Positions 9,024-17,440 of a stretch of 64,000 nt of DNA are shown here, one piece after another. Location of the stretch: the NCBI GenBank assembly GCA_963786985.1, contig CAWBBL010000020.1, positions 260,508-324,507 of the forward strand. The letters are read 5' to 3'. Source of the DNA: Desertimonas sp963786985 (lineage in GTDB: Bacteria; Actinomycetota; Acidimicrobiia; Acidimicrobiales; Ilumatobacteraceae). The notes under the pieces are model-generated. The model made no database searches, was not told the origin of the DNA, and worked only from the letters and a program-made list of their open reading frames with translations. Position numbers and translations under genes: made by a program. Each line of letters starts with the position of its first letter. Position 1 is the first letter of the stretch.

Positions 9024-10253
9024 TGCCTGACGCCGGTGAGCTCGAGGTCCGTGCGGCAGGGACCTCGGCCGAGGCGTTGACGCAGGGGGTGGCACCGAAC
9101 GGTGCCGCCCCCTACGTCCCGGGCAAGGCGGCGCGCGTCGCCGGCGGGGCGGTCGAACGAGTGATGCCTCCCGACTTCTCGATCGCCTTCGAGGTCGGCA
9201 ACGGGGCGTGGAAGCCGGGGGTCGAGCGCGGGCCCCGGCGCCAGTCGATGCGCGGCTTCGAGGACACCTACGTCGACATCGTCGACTACATCGTCCGCAT
9301 CACCCACCGCATCTGGGAAGACCAGGACATCGGCTACATCTACGACACGTACGCGCCGAGTTGCCGGGTCTACGACGACGGCGGCCCGCGCCACGGCGTC
9401 GAGCAGATGGTGTCGGGCACGATCCAGCGGATCAGCGCCTTCCCCGACATGCGCCACTACGCCGACGAGGTGATCTGGGCGGGCGACGACCAGCAAGGCT
9501 TCGTCACGTCGCACCGCGCCCTGAACATCGGCCACCACACGGGCCACTGGCGCTGGGGCCCGCCGACGGGGCGCAAGGTCAACTCCTGGGTCATCGCCAA
9601 CTGCGTCATCGGCGACAACGAGATCTTCGAGGAGTGGGTGCTCTACAACCTCGCCGCCCAGCTCGCCCAGCTCGGCATCGACGTCGCCGCGGCGGCGCGG
9701 GCTCACGGCAACTCTGGCGCCCTGCGCCCGCTCACCGAACGCGAGCTCGGCGAGGTCGAGCGGCTCAAGGGAGGGCAGAAGCCCGAGCGCTACCCCGCCC
9801 GGCGGGGCACCGGCTTCGACGTCGATCACTTCGTCCGCGCGTTGCTGCACGACACGTACAACCGCCGCGACCTCAGCGCTGTCGACCGGGCCTACGCCCA
9901 GAACGTGCGCTGGTACGGCACGACGAACCGCAGCGGCTACGGGCGCAGCGACGTCAAGGCGATGGCCCGCAGCCTGCTGTCGACGTTCCCCGACCTCGGC
10001 GTGCACGTCGACGAGGTCTACTGGATGGGTAACGAGCGACGACGGCTACCGCGTCTCGGTGCGCTGGACGGCACTCGGCACCCACCGCGGGTGGTCGCTG
10101 TACGGCGAACCCACCGGGCGCCGCGTACACCTGTGGGCGTTGCAGCAGCTGTACATCCAGGGCGGCCGCGTCGTCGAGGACTGGATGCTGTTCAACGAGT
10201 TCGACGTGCTCGCCCAGATCCTCAAGGACGAGCCCGAGCCGTTGATCTCGTGA
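9023..10253 (+). CDS. protein with two tandem NTF2/SnoaL-like domains (frameshift near 10040)
   Basis: About 409 residues. The ATG at 9023 overlaps the binding-protein stop and has GGAG eight bases upstream. Two NTF2-like (SnoaL, polyketide-cyclase type) domains are visible: one around residues 75-215 (ITHRIWEDQDIGYIYDTYAP, FPDMRHYADEVIWAGDD) and one around 265-395 (ALLHDTYNRRDLSAVDRAYA, FPDLGVHVDEVYWMG). One extra C near 10040 breaks the frame; in the restored frame it reads DDGYRVSVRWTALGTH to the stop at 10253. The fold binds small hydrophobic or sugar-like ligands and can be catalytic. Its presence in a sugar-import operon suggests a lyase or isomerase step, but the reaction is unknown. 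Confidence 0.75.
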
Positions 10254-10293
10254 CCGGAGTCCACTCGCCCACGCCCACAGGTGAGATGACGCC

Positions 10294-11124
10294 GTGACGA
10301 TCGTGACGTGCCGGCAGATTGCTCCACGGGTCGGGGAGCCGAGCCACAACGTCGAGCTCACCGTGTCCGCCGTCCGGGCGGGGGTCGATGCGGGCGCGAC
10401 GGTCATCGTGCTGCCCGAGCTGGCCACGGCCGGTTACGTCTTCGCCAACGATGCGGAGGTCGCCGACGCCGCGAGGTCGCCCGACGATGCGCTGTTCGCC
10501 GCCTGGGCCGATGCCGTACGTCCGGCCGGGGCGGTGGTCGTCGGCGGGTTCGCCGAGCGGTCCGCCGACGGAGCGGTGTTCAACAGCGCAGCCGTCGTCG
10601 ACGGCGGCGGCGTGCTGGCCGTGTACCGCAAGACGCACCTCTGGGATCACGAGCACGAGTGGTTCGTCGCCGGGGACGAGCCGCCGCCCGTCGTCGAGAC
10701 GACGGTCGGCAACATCGGGGTGGCGATCTGCTACGACCTCGAGTTTCCCGAGGTCACCCGCCTCCTCGCCCTCGCCGGTGCCGAGCTGATCGCGGTGCCG
10801 ACGAACTGGCCGCTCGTGGATCGCCCCGCCGGCGAACGACCGCCCGAGGTCGTCATCGCCATGGCGGCGGCCCGGGTCAACCGCGTCGCGATCGCCTGCT
10901 GTGACCGTGCCGGCATCGAGCGGGGACAGCGCTGGACCGAGGGCTCGACGATCGTCGCCGCCGATGGCTGGCCGGTCGCCGCGGCCGGTCCCGGCGAGGG
11001 TGTCGCCAGCGCCGATGTCGACCTCGCCAGGTCGCGGAACAAGCACCTCGCCGAGCACAACGACGCCTTCGGTGACCGCCGTCCCGAGCTCTACCGCGTC
11101 GCCGGGGCGCTCCACGATCCCTGA
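10294..11124 (+). CDS. carbon-nitrogen hydrolase (nitrilase superfamily)
   Basis: 276 residues with GTG start. The catalytic triad of the nitrilase superfamily is complete: Glu in VLPELATAGY, Lys in YRKTHLWDHEHEW and Cys in VAICYDLEFPE. A C-terminal EGSTIVAADGWPVA stretch is typical too. Such enzymes hydrolyse C-N bonds of amides, N-carbamoyl compounds or nitriles. Its position as the last plus-strand gene of the operon hints that the imported compound, or an intermediate, carries an amide or amino group; that is inference. No frame problem is seen. Its end overlaps the 3' end of the convergent bicupin gene by about 34 bp. Confidence 0.88.
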   Translation: MTIVTCRQIAPRVGEPSHNVELTVSAVRAGVDAGATVIVLPELATAGYVFANDAEVADAARSPDDALFAAWADAVRPAGAVVVGGFAERSADGAVFNSAAVVDGGGVLAVYRKTHLWDHEHEWFVAGDEPPPVVETTVGNIGVAICYDLEFPEVTRLLALAGAELIAVPTNWPLVDRPAGERPPEVVIAMAAARVNRVAIACCDRAGIERGQRWTEGSTIVAADGWPVAAAGPGEGVASADVDLARSRNKHLAEHNDAFGDRRPELYRVAGALHDP

Positions 11125-12399
11125 GCCGGAGCGCGGTCGCCGGCGCGCCCTCGACGCTCGCCCCATCGCCGTCGACGTCGAGCCGATGGCGAGCCGGCGG
11201 CGACTACGCTGGTGCCGGCCAACAGCTCGGCGACGCGATTTGGACGCATCAGGCTGGGGTCATGCTGTGTCGGATCAGCGACCATCGGTGCGAGATAGCC
11301 GTTGGCGTCGATGCCGACGTCCGCTGTCTGCGCCTCGGCGACGACGTCGCCCGCCCACTCCAGGCGGGTCCGACCGTCTCCACCGTTGATCACGATGATC
11401 TCGGCGTCCGGCTCGTCGGACACGTTGACGATCGAGCGCCATGCTCCCGGCGGCACCGACAGCGTGTCGTGGACGTCGAGGCGGACCTGGCGCGGCTCGT
11501 GCTCGTTGAGGGTGACCTCCCACTGCCCGGTACGCACGATGAGCACCTGCGACTCGCCGTGGCGATGGCGCAGCAGCCCCTCGCCGGCTGCGGCGCGCAC
11601 CACCGCGACGGCGAACCCGTGGGGGTCGTGCAGCCGCGGTTCGTGGCCGCGACGCTCGGTCATGCCGTAGCCGATCACCAGCGCCACGCGCGCCCGCCCC
11701 CCTGGCGCAGCGGTGCAGAGCAGGGCGTCGTCGACGAACTGGCGGTCGGCGTCGGTGGTGACGCGGTCGCGCATCTCCTCCGGCGAGTACGAACGCAGAT
11801 CGTCGAGGTGCTCGTCGGCCAGCGGTGTAACCAGCTCAACGTCGTCGGTGAGCACGTCGCCGGCGACCTCGTCGATCAACGTGTTGGCGACCGTCAGGTG
11901 CAGCCCGTGCCCTTCGGCTTGGCGCAACACCTCCGGATGCCAGATCAGCCCGCCGGTCTCGTCACGTCCGAGGACGGTGAAGATGAAGTTTTCCGTCGCC
12001 GTTGACATTGCTGAAGCCACGGAAGATCCACGTCGGGATCGACAGGATGTCTCCGGCACCACCGACGTACTCGCCCTCGACCTCGCGGCGCCCCCACCGG
12101 AACGTGTACGTTCCAGCGACGACGATGAATACCTCCGCGGTGAAGTGCAAGTGCAACGAGTTGTTGACACCAGGAGGCATCGACGCTCCGCCGAGCTGGA
12201 ACCCGTGTGGTTCGTCGAGGTTGATGAATTGGTCCGTCTCGGAAACGCCGGAACCGATGATGGCGTAGTTGAGCTTCTTCTCCGAGCCCGGGGTGCGGCA
12301 GTCGATGAAGGCGTTCTCGGCGGGAACCAGATCGGCGCGACGGATCGTCCGGCGCTCGAGCTCGGCAGCGGTGACGGTGGGTTGGGTGGCGGGGGTCAT
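11091..12399 (-). CDS. bicupin-domain protein (frameshift near 11993)
   Basis: Two cupin domains in one polypeptide of about 435 residues. The N-terminal cupin has NSLHLHFTAEVFIVVAGTYT, and the C-terminal one RHRHGESQVLIVRTGQWEV, each with the His-x-His...Glu/Gln metal-binding pattern. Bicupins include dioxygenases, isomerases and oxalate decarboxylases; nothing visible chooses between them. One extra base near 11993 splits it (GDENFIFTVLGRDETGG is expected across the break). The start is uncertain: ATG at 12399, or ATG at 12432 with an added MSPTRPNAGYT. The Arg-rich last 40 residues may be out of frame. It is divergent from lacI, with an ATACGTAT palindrome between them. Confidence 0.75.
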
Positions 12400-12454
12400 G
12401 GTGTAGCCGGCGTTCGGTCGTGTCGGCGACATCGTCGCGATCGCACCTATCATG

Positions 12455-12466
12455 ACATACGTATGT
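12455..12466. promoter_or_regulatory. putative LacI operator 2 (ACATACGTATGT)
   Basis: Perfect 12-bp palindrome in the bicupin/lacI intergenic region. Its core ATACGTAT is identical to the site at 1232-1239. It lies 56 bases before the bicupin ATG at 12399 and 78 bases before the lacI start, so one bound repressor could act on both divergent promoters. Confidence 0.6.
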
Positions 12467-12522
12467 ATCCCCCGCAAGTTCGCATCTCTACAGGTGTCTA
12501 GATCACCGGGAGAGCTTCCGTC

Positions 12523-12530
12523 ATGCGTAT
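12523..12530. promoter_or_regulatory. possible weaker LacI operator (ATGCGTAT)
   Basis: ATGCGTAT, one mismatch from the ATACGTAT core, ends 13 bases before the lacI start codon. This is a position where binding would block lacI expression (autoregulation). Its reverse complement is the site at 4570-4577. Confidence 0.3.
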
Positions 12531-12543
12531 ACCCTGTTGAGCC

Positions 12544-13537
12544 GTGAGCGCCGCCAGCGTCACCAGTCACGACGTCGCCAGGCTGGCCGGCGTCTCCCAG
12601 GCGACGGTGTCGCGAGCTTTGCGCGACGACGCCCGCGTCACCGAGGACACGAGGCGCCGCGTTCGCGAAGCAGCGCAGGCGCTCGGTTACGTGCGCAGCG
12701 AGCTCGGTCGTGGCTTGTCGACGCGGGCGACACGGCGCATCGCGCTCGGTGGTCGAACTCGAGAATGCGCTGTACCAGCTGCTGCTGGGACCGATCCACG
12801 ACGAGCTGCTCGATCATGGCTACCGCATGGTGTTGCTCGCTGAGCGAGGCGACGGCGCCCTCGCCGAGCGGTTGCTCGACCGCTCGGTCGATGGCGCACT
12901 GTTGATGACCACGCGGCTGACGTCGCCACTTCCGTCGCAGTTGTCGGCGCGCGAGCTCCCGTTCGTGTTCCTCAATCGGATTGGCGGGCTCGTCGACGCT
13001 CCGAGTGTGACGGCCGACAACGTCGGAGGCAGTCGTGCCGCAGCCGAATTGCTCATCGGGCTCGGGCACACGAAGATCGGCGCCATCGTCGGGCCTGAGG
13101 ACACGAGCACTGCCCGCGATCGTGAGGCCGGATTTCGCGCGGCCCTCGCCGACGCTGGCTTGGCGCTGCCGACGAGGCGGGTGTTCCGTCGCGAGTTCGA
13201 CCACGAGAGTGGGCGCGACGGCCTCGACGCCCTGCTGGCGACCGACGACCCCCCAACGGCCGTCTTCTGCGCCAACGACTTCATCGCCGTTGGCGTGCTC
13301 AATCGCGCCATCGAACGCAGCGTGGCTGTTCCCGACGAACTCGCAGTGGTGGGGTTCGATGACCTCAACATGGCCTCATGGCCGGCATTCGGATTGACCA
13401 CGGTGCACAACCCCTTGCATGAGATGGCGAGGCGCGCCGCGGCAGTACTGGTCGCGCGCATCGCCGACTCCGGCGCAGGCGGCCACGAGGTCTATCCCAC
13501 CAAGCTGGTGTTGCGCCGTACCCACGCCCGTTCGTGA
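12544..13537 (+). CDS. LacI-family transcriptional regulator (frameshift near 12748)
   Basis: GTG start at 12544. The N-terminal helix-turn-helix is classical LacI (DVARLAGVSQATVSRALRDD, hinge GYVRSELGRGLSTR). The effector-binding domain follows after a one-base slip near 12748, where one extra G breaks RRIALVVELEN. It is then intact to the stop (FLNRIGGLVDAPSVTADN, FCANDFIAVGVLNRA, LAVVGFDDLNMASW, TTVHNPLHEMARRA). About 330 residues, the normal LacI length. Position at the end of the catabolic locus, next to palindromes repeated at 1232 and 4570, makes it the likely local repressor, released by the transported sugar or an intermediate. Confidence 0.85.
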
Positions 13538-13592
13538 GCGAACGTGACCTCTGTTGCTAGAAGCGGCCGGGCAGATGCGCTACAACGGAGGC

Positions 13593-14894
13593 ATGGCTAC
13601 AGACGTCGAGTCGGGGTCCGTCGCCGAACGCATCGCCCCGCTGCTGCGGGCGTTGCTCGGGAGCACACCCCCGGTACGTATCGAATTCTGGGACGGCAGT
13701 GTTGTCGACAGTGAGGGTCCGCCGGGGCGCGGCGGGTCACCAGGGACGCTGCGGGTCAACTCGCCCGACGCCATCCGCCGATTGCTGTGGATGCCCAACC
13801 AGCTCGGCATCGGTCGGGCGTACGTCGCCGGCGACCTCGACGCCGAGGGCGATTTCATCGCCATGGTCGAGGCGCTCCGCGACGCCACGGCCGAGGATCT
13901 GCGCTTCCGGAGCAGAGCAGTGATCGAAGCGATCGCCGCGGCGCAGCGCGCCGGAGTGCTCGGGCGGCCGCTGCCGCCGCCACCGCAGGAGGCGCGGCTG
14001 AAGGGTCGCCGCCACTCGCTACGCCGCGACTCGCGGGCGATCAGCCACCACTACGACGTCGGCAACGACTTCTACCGGCTCGTCCTCGGCGATTCGATGA
14101 CGTACTCCTGCGCCCGCTTCGTCGACGACGGCATGTCGCTCGACGACGCCCAAGCGGCCAAGCACGACCTCGTCGCCCGCAAGCTGGGCCTCGACCAACG
14201 CGAGGGCATGCGGCTGCTCGATGTCGGTTGCGGATGGGGATCGATGGCCATCCACGCGGCGTCGCGCTATGGAGTGGAGGCAGTCGGCATCACGATCAGC
14301 CGGGAGCAGGCCGAACTGGCCAGGAAGCGGGTCGGCGAGGCCGGCGTCGGCGACAAAGTGGAGATCAGGCTGCAGGACTACCGCGAGCTCGGCGACGAGC
14401 GCTTCGACGCGGTCAGCTCGATCGGGATGGCCGAGCACGTCGGAGCCAAACGGATCGACGAGTACTTCGGCATCCTGCGCGCTGCGCTCGTGCCGACCGG
14501 CCGGCTGCTCAACCACGCGATCTCCTCGGTTGGTGGCTCGAAGCTCGCCCGGCACTCGTTCGTCGGGCGCTACGTGTTCCCCGACGGCGAGCTGCTCGAC
14601 GTCGGCACCACCGTGCTGGCGATGGAGCGGGCCGGCTTCGAGATCCGCGACGTGGAGTCACTCCGCGAGCACTACGCCAAGACGCTGCGCGCCTGGGTGG
14701 CCAACCTGGAGGCCAACTGGGACGCCGCCATCGCCGCCTCGGACATCGCCCACGCCCGGATCTGGCGCCTGTACATGGCCGGCTCGGCAGTCGGGTTCAC
14801 CGACGGCGGGATCAACATCCACCAGGTGCTCGGCGTCGTGCCGACGGCAGCCGGGGAGAGTGCGATGCCGCCGACCCGGGCCAGCTGGATCTAG
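13593..14894 (+). CDS. cyclopropane-fatty-acyl-phospholipid synthase family methyltransferase
   Basis: 433 residues. An N-terminal Cfa-type region (RIEFWDGS, DAIRRLLWMPNQLGIGRAYVAGD) precedes the SAM-dependent core: RAISHHYDVGNDFYRLVLGD, MTYSCARF, the SAM-binding motif LLDVGCGWGSMAIHAA, GITISREQAELARKR, and SIGMAEHVG. These enzymes add a methylene or methyl group to the double bond of membrane phospholipid acyl chains at the inner membrane. The ATG at 13593 follows GGAGG by one base, which is closer than usual; ATG 13575 is an alternative. The gene is intact and unrelated in function to the catabolic genes on either side. Confidence 0.88.
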   Translation: MATDVESGSVAERIAPLLRALLGSTPPVRIEFWDGSVVDSEGPPGRGGSPGTLRVNSPDAIRRLLWMPNQLGIGRAYVAGDLDAEGDFIAMVEALRDATAEDLRFRSRAVIEAIAAAQRAGVLGRPLPPPPQEARLKGRRHSLRRDSRAISHHYDVGNDFYRLVLGDSMTYSCARFVDDGMSLDDAQAAKHDLVARKLGLDQREGMRLLDVGCGWGSMAIHAASRYGVEAVGITISREQAELARKRVGEAGVGDKVEIRLQDYRELGDERFDAVSSIGMAEHVGAKRIDEYFGILRAALVPTGRLLNHAISSVGGSKLARHSFVGRYVFPDGELLDVGTTVLAMERAGFEIRDVESLREHYAKTLRAWVANLEANWDAAIAASDIAHARIWRLYMAGSAVGFTDGGINIHQVLGVVPTAAGESAMPPTRASWI

Positions 14895-14915
14895 GCCTGG
14901 GTCCGTGACGGAGGG

Positions 14916-14963
14916 GAAGTCCCGACCACGCGGGCCGAAGTGAGCGCGAGTTGTCGGGACTTC
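14916..14963. terminator. hairpin between convergent genes
   Basis: GAAGTCCCGAC (14916-14926) and GTCGGGACTTC (14953-14963) form a perfect 11-bp inverted repeat with a 26-base loop, in the short gap between the convergent methyltransferase and P450 genes. No U-run follows on either side, as is common in high-GC actinobacteria. Confidence 0.5.
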
Positions 14964-15027
14964 GTCGCGTTCGAGCCCGATGCGCGCCGTGGGGCGCCGC
15001 TGGCGCACCGCCACTTTCGAGCGGCGT

Positions 15028-16329
15028 TCAGCCGTCCCACTCGACGAGCAGCTCGTCGGGGCCGCGGAACGTGATGTTCGGGAAGAACGTCAGGCGCTGA
15101 CCGTCGACGAGGCGTAGCGACGGGACGCGATCGGCGAGCACTTCGAGAACGATCCGGGCCTCGATGCGCGCCAACCCGGCACCGAGGCAGAAGTGGATGC
15201 CCTTGCCGAAGCTGATGTGCCGGTTCGCCCGCTGGCGGTTGATGTCGAAGACGTCGGGGTCGGTGAACACATCCGGCTGGTGATTGGCTGCCGCGAAGTT
15301 GAGGAAGATCCGTGTTCCGGCGGGAACCTCGGTGTCCCCGATCCATGTGTCTCGGGTGGCGATCCGCCGCCAGGCCACCTGGCTCGACTCGAACCGCAGC
15401 GTCTCCTCGACGGCATTGGCGGCGAGCGTCGGATCGGCGATGAGGGCGTCCCACTGATCGCGGCGTGGCAGCAGGCAGCGCAGCGTGTTGCACAGCAGGG
15501 CGGTCACCGGGTCGTGACCGGCGAAGCTGATCCCGTAGACCACCGATTCGACTTCGTGGTAGCTGATTCCCGTGCCGTTGTCCGGGTCGGGGTCGGCGTC
15601 GTGGGCGTCGAGCAACTCGGAGCAGAAGTCGTCGGCCCGTTCGTCTCGCCGCGCCGCGACGAACTCCCGGCAGTAGTGCCAGTAATCGACCATGCCGCGG
15701 GCGATGGCGACCTGCTGCTCGGCGCTCGGCTGCCCCCACGAGAACGCCTTGCGGTTCACGCACCACGACTTGATCATCACGTCGTCTTCGGGTGGGAACC
15801 CGATCAGCCGGAAGACGATCTCCGCCGGTAGTGGGAAGGCCAGCGCGGCAACGTAGTCAGCGGGTGACTCGGAAGCGCGCATCGACTCGATCATCGCGGT
15901 GGCCCGTGCTCGGACGTGCTCTTCGAGGGCCTTGAGTCGACGGTGGCTGAAGCCTTGCCTGGTGTAGACGCGGATCCGCCCGTGGTCGGGCTCGGGACGG
16001 TTCGACATCACGGCGATCGGGTCGAAGGTCTCGGCGGCGAGGATCGCCGCGGCCTCCGGCGCCAGCGGGAACAGCGGGTCCTGCACGTTGGTCGAGGCGA
16101 ACACGTCGGGGTTCGTGAAGACCGCCTCGATGTCCTCCATCCGGGTCAGCACGAGGTGGCCGAGCTGTTCGGCGAAGAACACCGGATGCTCGTCGCGCAG
16201 CCGCGCGGCGATCGGGTAAGGATCGTCGAGATAGTCCTCGTTCAGCGGCGACCACTGCGCCTCGACGGGGCAACCTCGCGGCGCGGCGATCGGTCCATCG
16301 GGAGCCTGGTGGTAGGTGTTCGCCTTCAC
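15028..16329 (-). CDS. cytochrome P450
   Basis: 433 residues, soluble bacterial type. The I-helix oxygen-activation motif is FAGHDPVT (about residue 268), the K-helix Glu-x-x-Arg is in ETLRFES, and the haem-ligand loop is SFGKGIHFCLGAGLAR with Cys near residue 379. It inserts one oxygen atom into an organic substrate and needs a ferredoxin and reductase, neither encoded beside it. The GTG start at 16329 overlaps the alcohol dehydrogenase stop by 4 bp, so the two are translated together. A hydroxylation or O-demethylation followed by alcohol oxidation would fit, but the substrate is not visible. Confidence 0.93.
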   Translation of the reverse strand: MKANTYHQAPDGPIAAPRGCPVEAQWSPLNEDYLDDPYPIAARLRDEHPVFFAEQLGHLVLTRMEDIEAVFTNPDVFASTNVQDPLFPLAPEAAAILAAETFDPIAVMSNRPEPDHGRIRVYTRQGFSHRRLKALEEHVRARATAMIESMRASESPADYVAALAFPLPAEIVFRLIGFPPEDDVMIKSWCVNRKAFSWGQPSAEQQVAIARGMVDYWHYCREFVAARRDERADDFCSELLDAHDADPDPDNGTGISYHEVESVVYGISFAGHDPVTALLCNTLRCLLPRRDQWDALIADPTLAANAVEETLRFESSQVAWRRIATRDTWIGDTEVPAGTRIFLNFAAANHQPDVFTDPDVFDINRQRANRHISFGKGIHFCLGAGLARIEARIVLEVLADRVPSLRLVDGQRLTFFPNITFRGPDELLVEWDG

Positions 16330-17438
16330 GGCGCCCCACGGCCCGGCGTCGGGAACGTGACGACCGTGCGCGTTCCGTCGGCGGCGCGCAGCGCGGCGAA
16401 CGCTTCGTTGACATCGTCCAGGCCGACCCGGTCGGTGATCAGCTGATCGAGCAGCAGGCTGCCGTCGAGATAGCGCTCGACGAGTCGCGGGATGTGTCTG
16501 GCCGGGTCGACATCGCCCATGCGGATGCCGACGATTCGCTTGGCGGCGTGGAGGTGGGCCACGGCGACCGGCACGGTCGCCCCTTCTGGATAGATCCCGA
16601 CAGCGTAGGCGGCTCCTCCTGGGGCGGTCAGCTCGAGCGCCAGCGTTGTCGTGTCGATCAGGCCGACGGCGTCGAAGACGTGATCGGCGCCGCCCCCCGT
16701 CATGTCGAGCACGATCTCGCCGACCCGGGCGCCAACCGCGCCGTCGAGCGCCTCGGTGGCGCCGAACTCCTCGACGGCGCGCCTTCGGCGCTGCGCATCG
16801 AGGTCGACGGCGATCACCTGGGCCGCTCCGGCGGCGTGGGCGGCCTGCACGATGTTCAGCCCCACGCCGCCGCACCCGATGACGACCACCGCCTCACCGG
16901 CCTGCACCCGAGCGACACCCTCCACGGAGCCGAACCCGGTGACCACCGCGCAGCCGAGCAGTGCCGCCACTTCGAGGGGGATCGTTTCGGGCACGACGAC
17001 GACGGAGCTGCGGTGGACCACCATCTCCTCGGCCAACGCCCCGACATTGGTGAACTGATGGAGCGTTCTGCCGCCGCACATCAGGCGGCTCGGTGCGTCG
17101 TCCGGCCGCATCGCCGCCGCCCGGTTGGCGCACAGGGCGAAGTGGCCGCGCCGGCACCACCGGCAGGCCCCGCAATGGACCACGAGACAGACGACGACGT
17201 GGTCTCCGACGGCGATGCCGTCGACGTTGCGACCGACGTCGGCGACGACACCTGACGCTTCGTGGCCGAGCACGATCGGCGTCGGTCGGGTGAGTGACCC
17301 GTCGATGACATGGAGGTCGGTGTGGCACAGCCCGACTGCCCGGGTGGTCACCCGCACTTCGTCGTCACCGAGCTCCGTCGTCGCCACCTCCTCGATCTTC
17401 AACGCCTCGCCGGGCGCCCACAGCACGGCGGCGCGCAT
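16326..17438 (-). CDS. zinc-dependent alcohol dehydrogenase
   Basis: 370-residue MDR-family dehydrogenase. Catalytic zinc ligands are Cys in GLCHTDLH and His in GHEASGVV. The structural-zinc loop CGACRWCRRGHFALC is complete, and the NAD-binding motif is VIGCGGVGLN. It most resembles the class III/mycothiol-type branch (S-(hydroxymethyl)mycothiol or aryl/alkyl alcohol dehydrogenases). If the partner P450 removes methyl groups as formaldehyde, a formaldehyde role is possible; otherwise it oxidises the hydroxylated product. It lies 2 bp downstream of the PEP-utilising gene and overlaps the P450 start. Confidence 0.92.
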   Translation of the reverse strand: MRAAVLWAPGEALKIEEVATTELGDDEVRVTTRAVGLCHTDLHVIDGSLTRPTPIVLGHEASGVVADVGRNVDGIAVGDHVVVCLVVHCGACRWCRRGHFALCANRAAAMRPDDAPSRLMCGGRTLHQFTNVGALAEEMVVHRSSVVVVPETIPLEVAALLGCAVVTGFGSVEGVARVQAGEAVVVIGCGGVGLNIVQAAHAAGAAQVIAVDLDAQRRRRAVEEFGATEALDGAVGARVGEIVLDMTGGGADHVFDAVGLIDTTTLALELTAPGGAAYAVGIYPEGATVPVAVAHLHAAKRIVGIRMGDVDPARHIPRLVERYLDGSLLLDQLITDRVGLDDVNEAFAALRAADGTRTVVTFPTPGRGAP

Positions 17439-17440
17439 CG

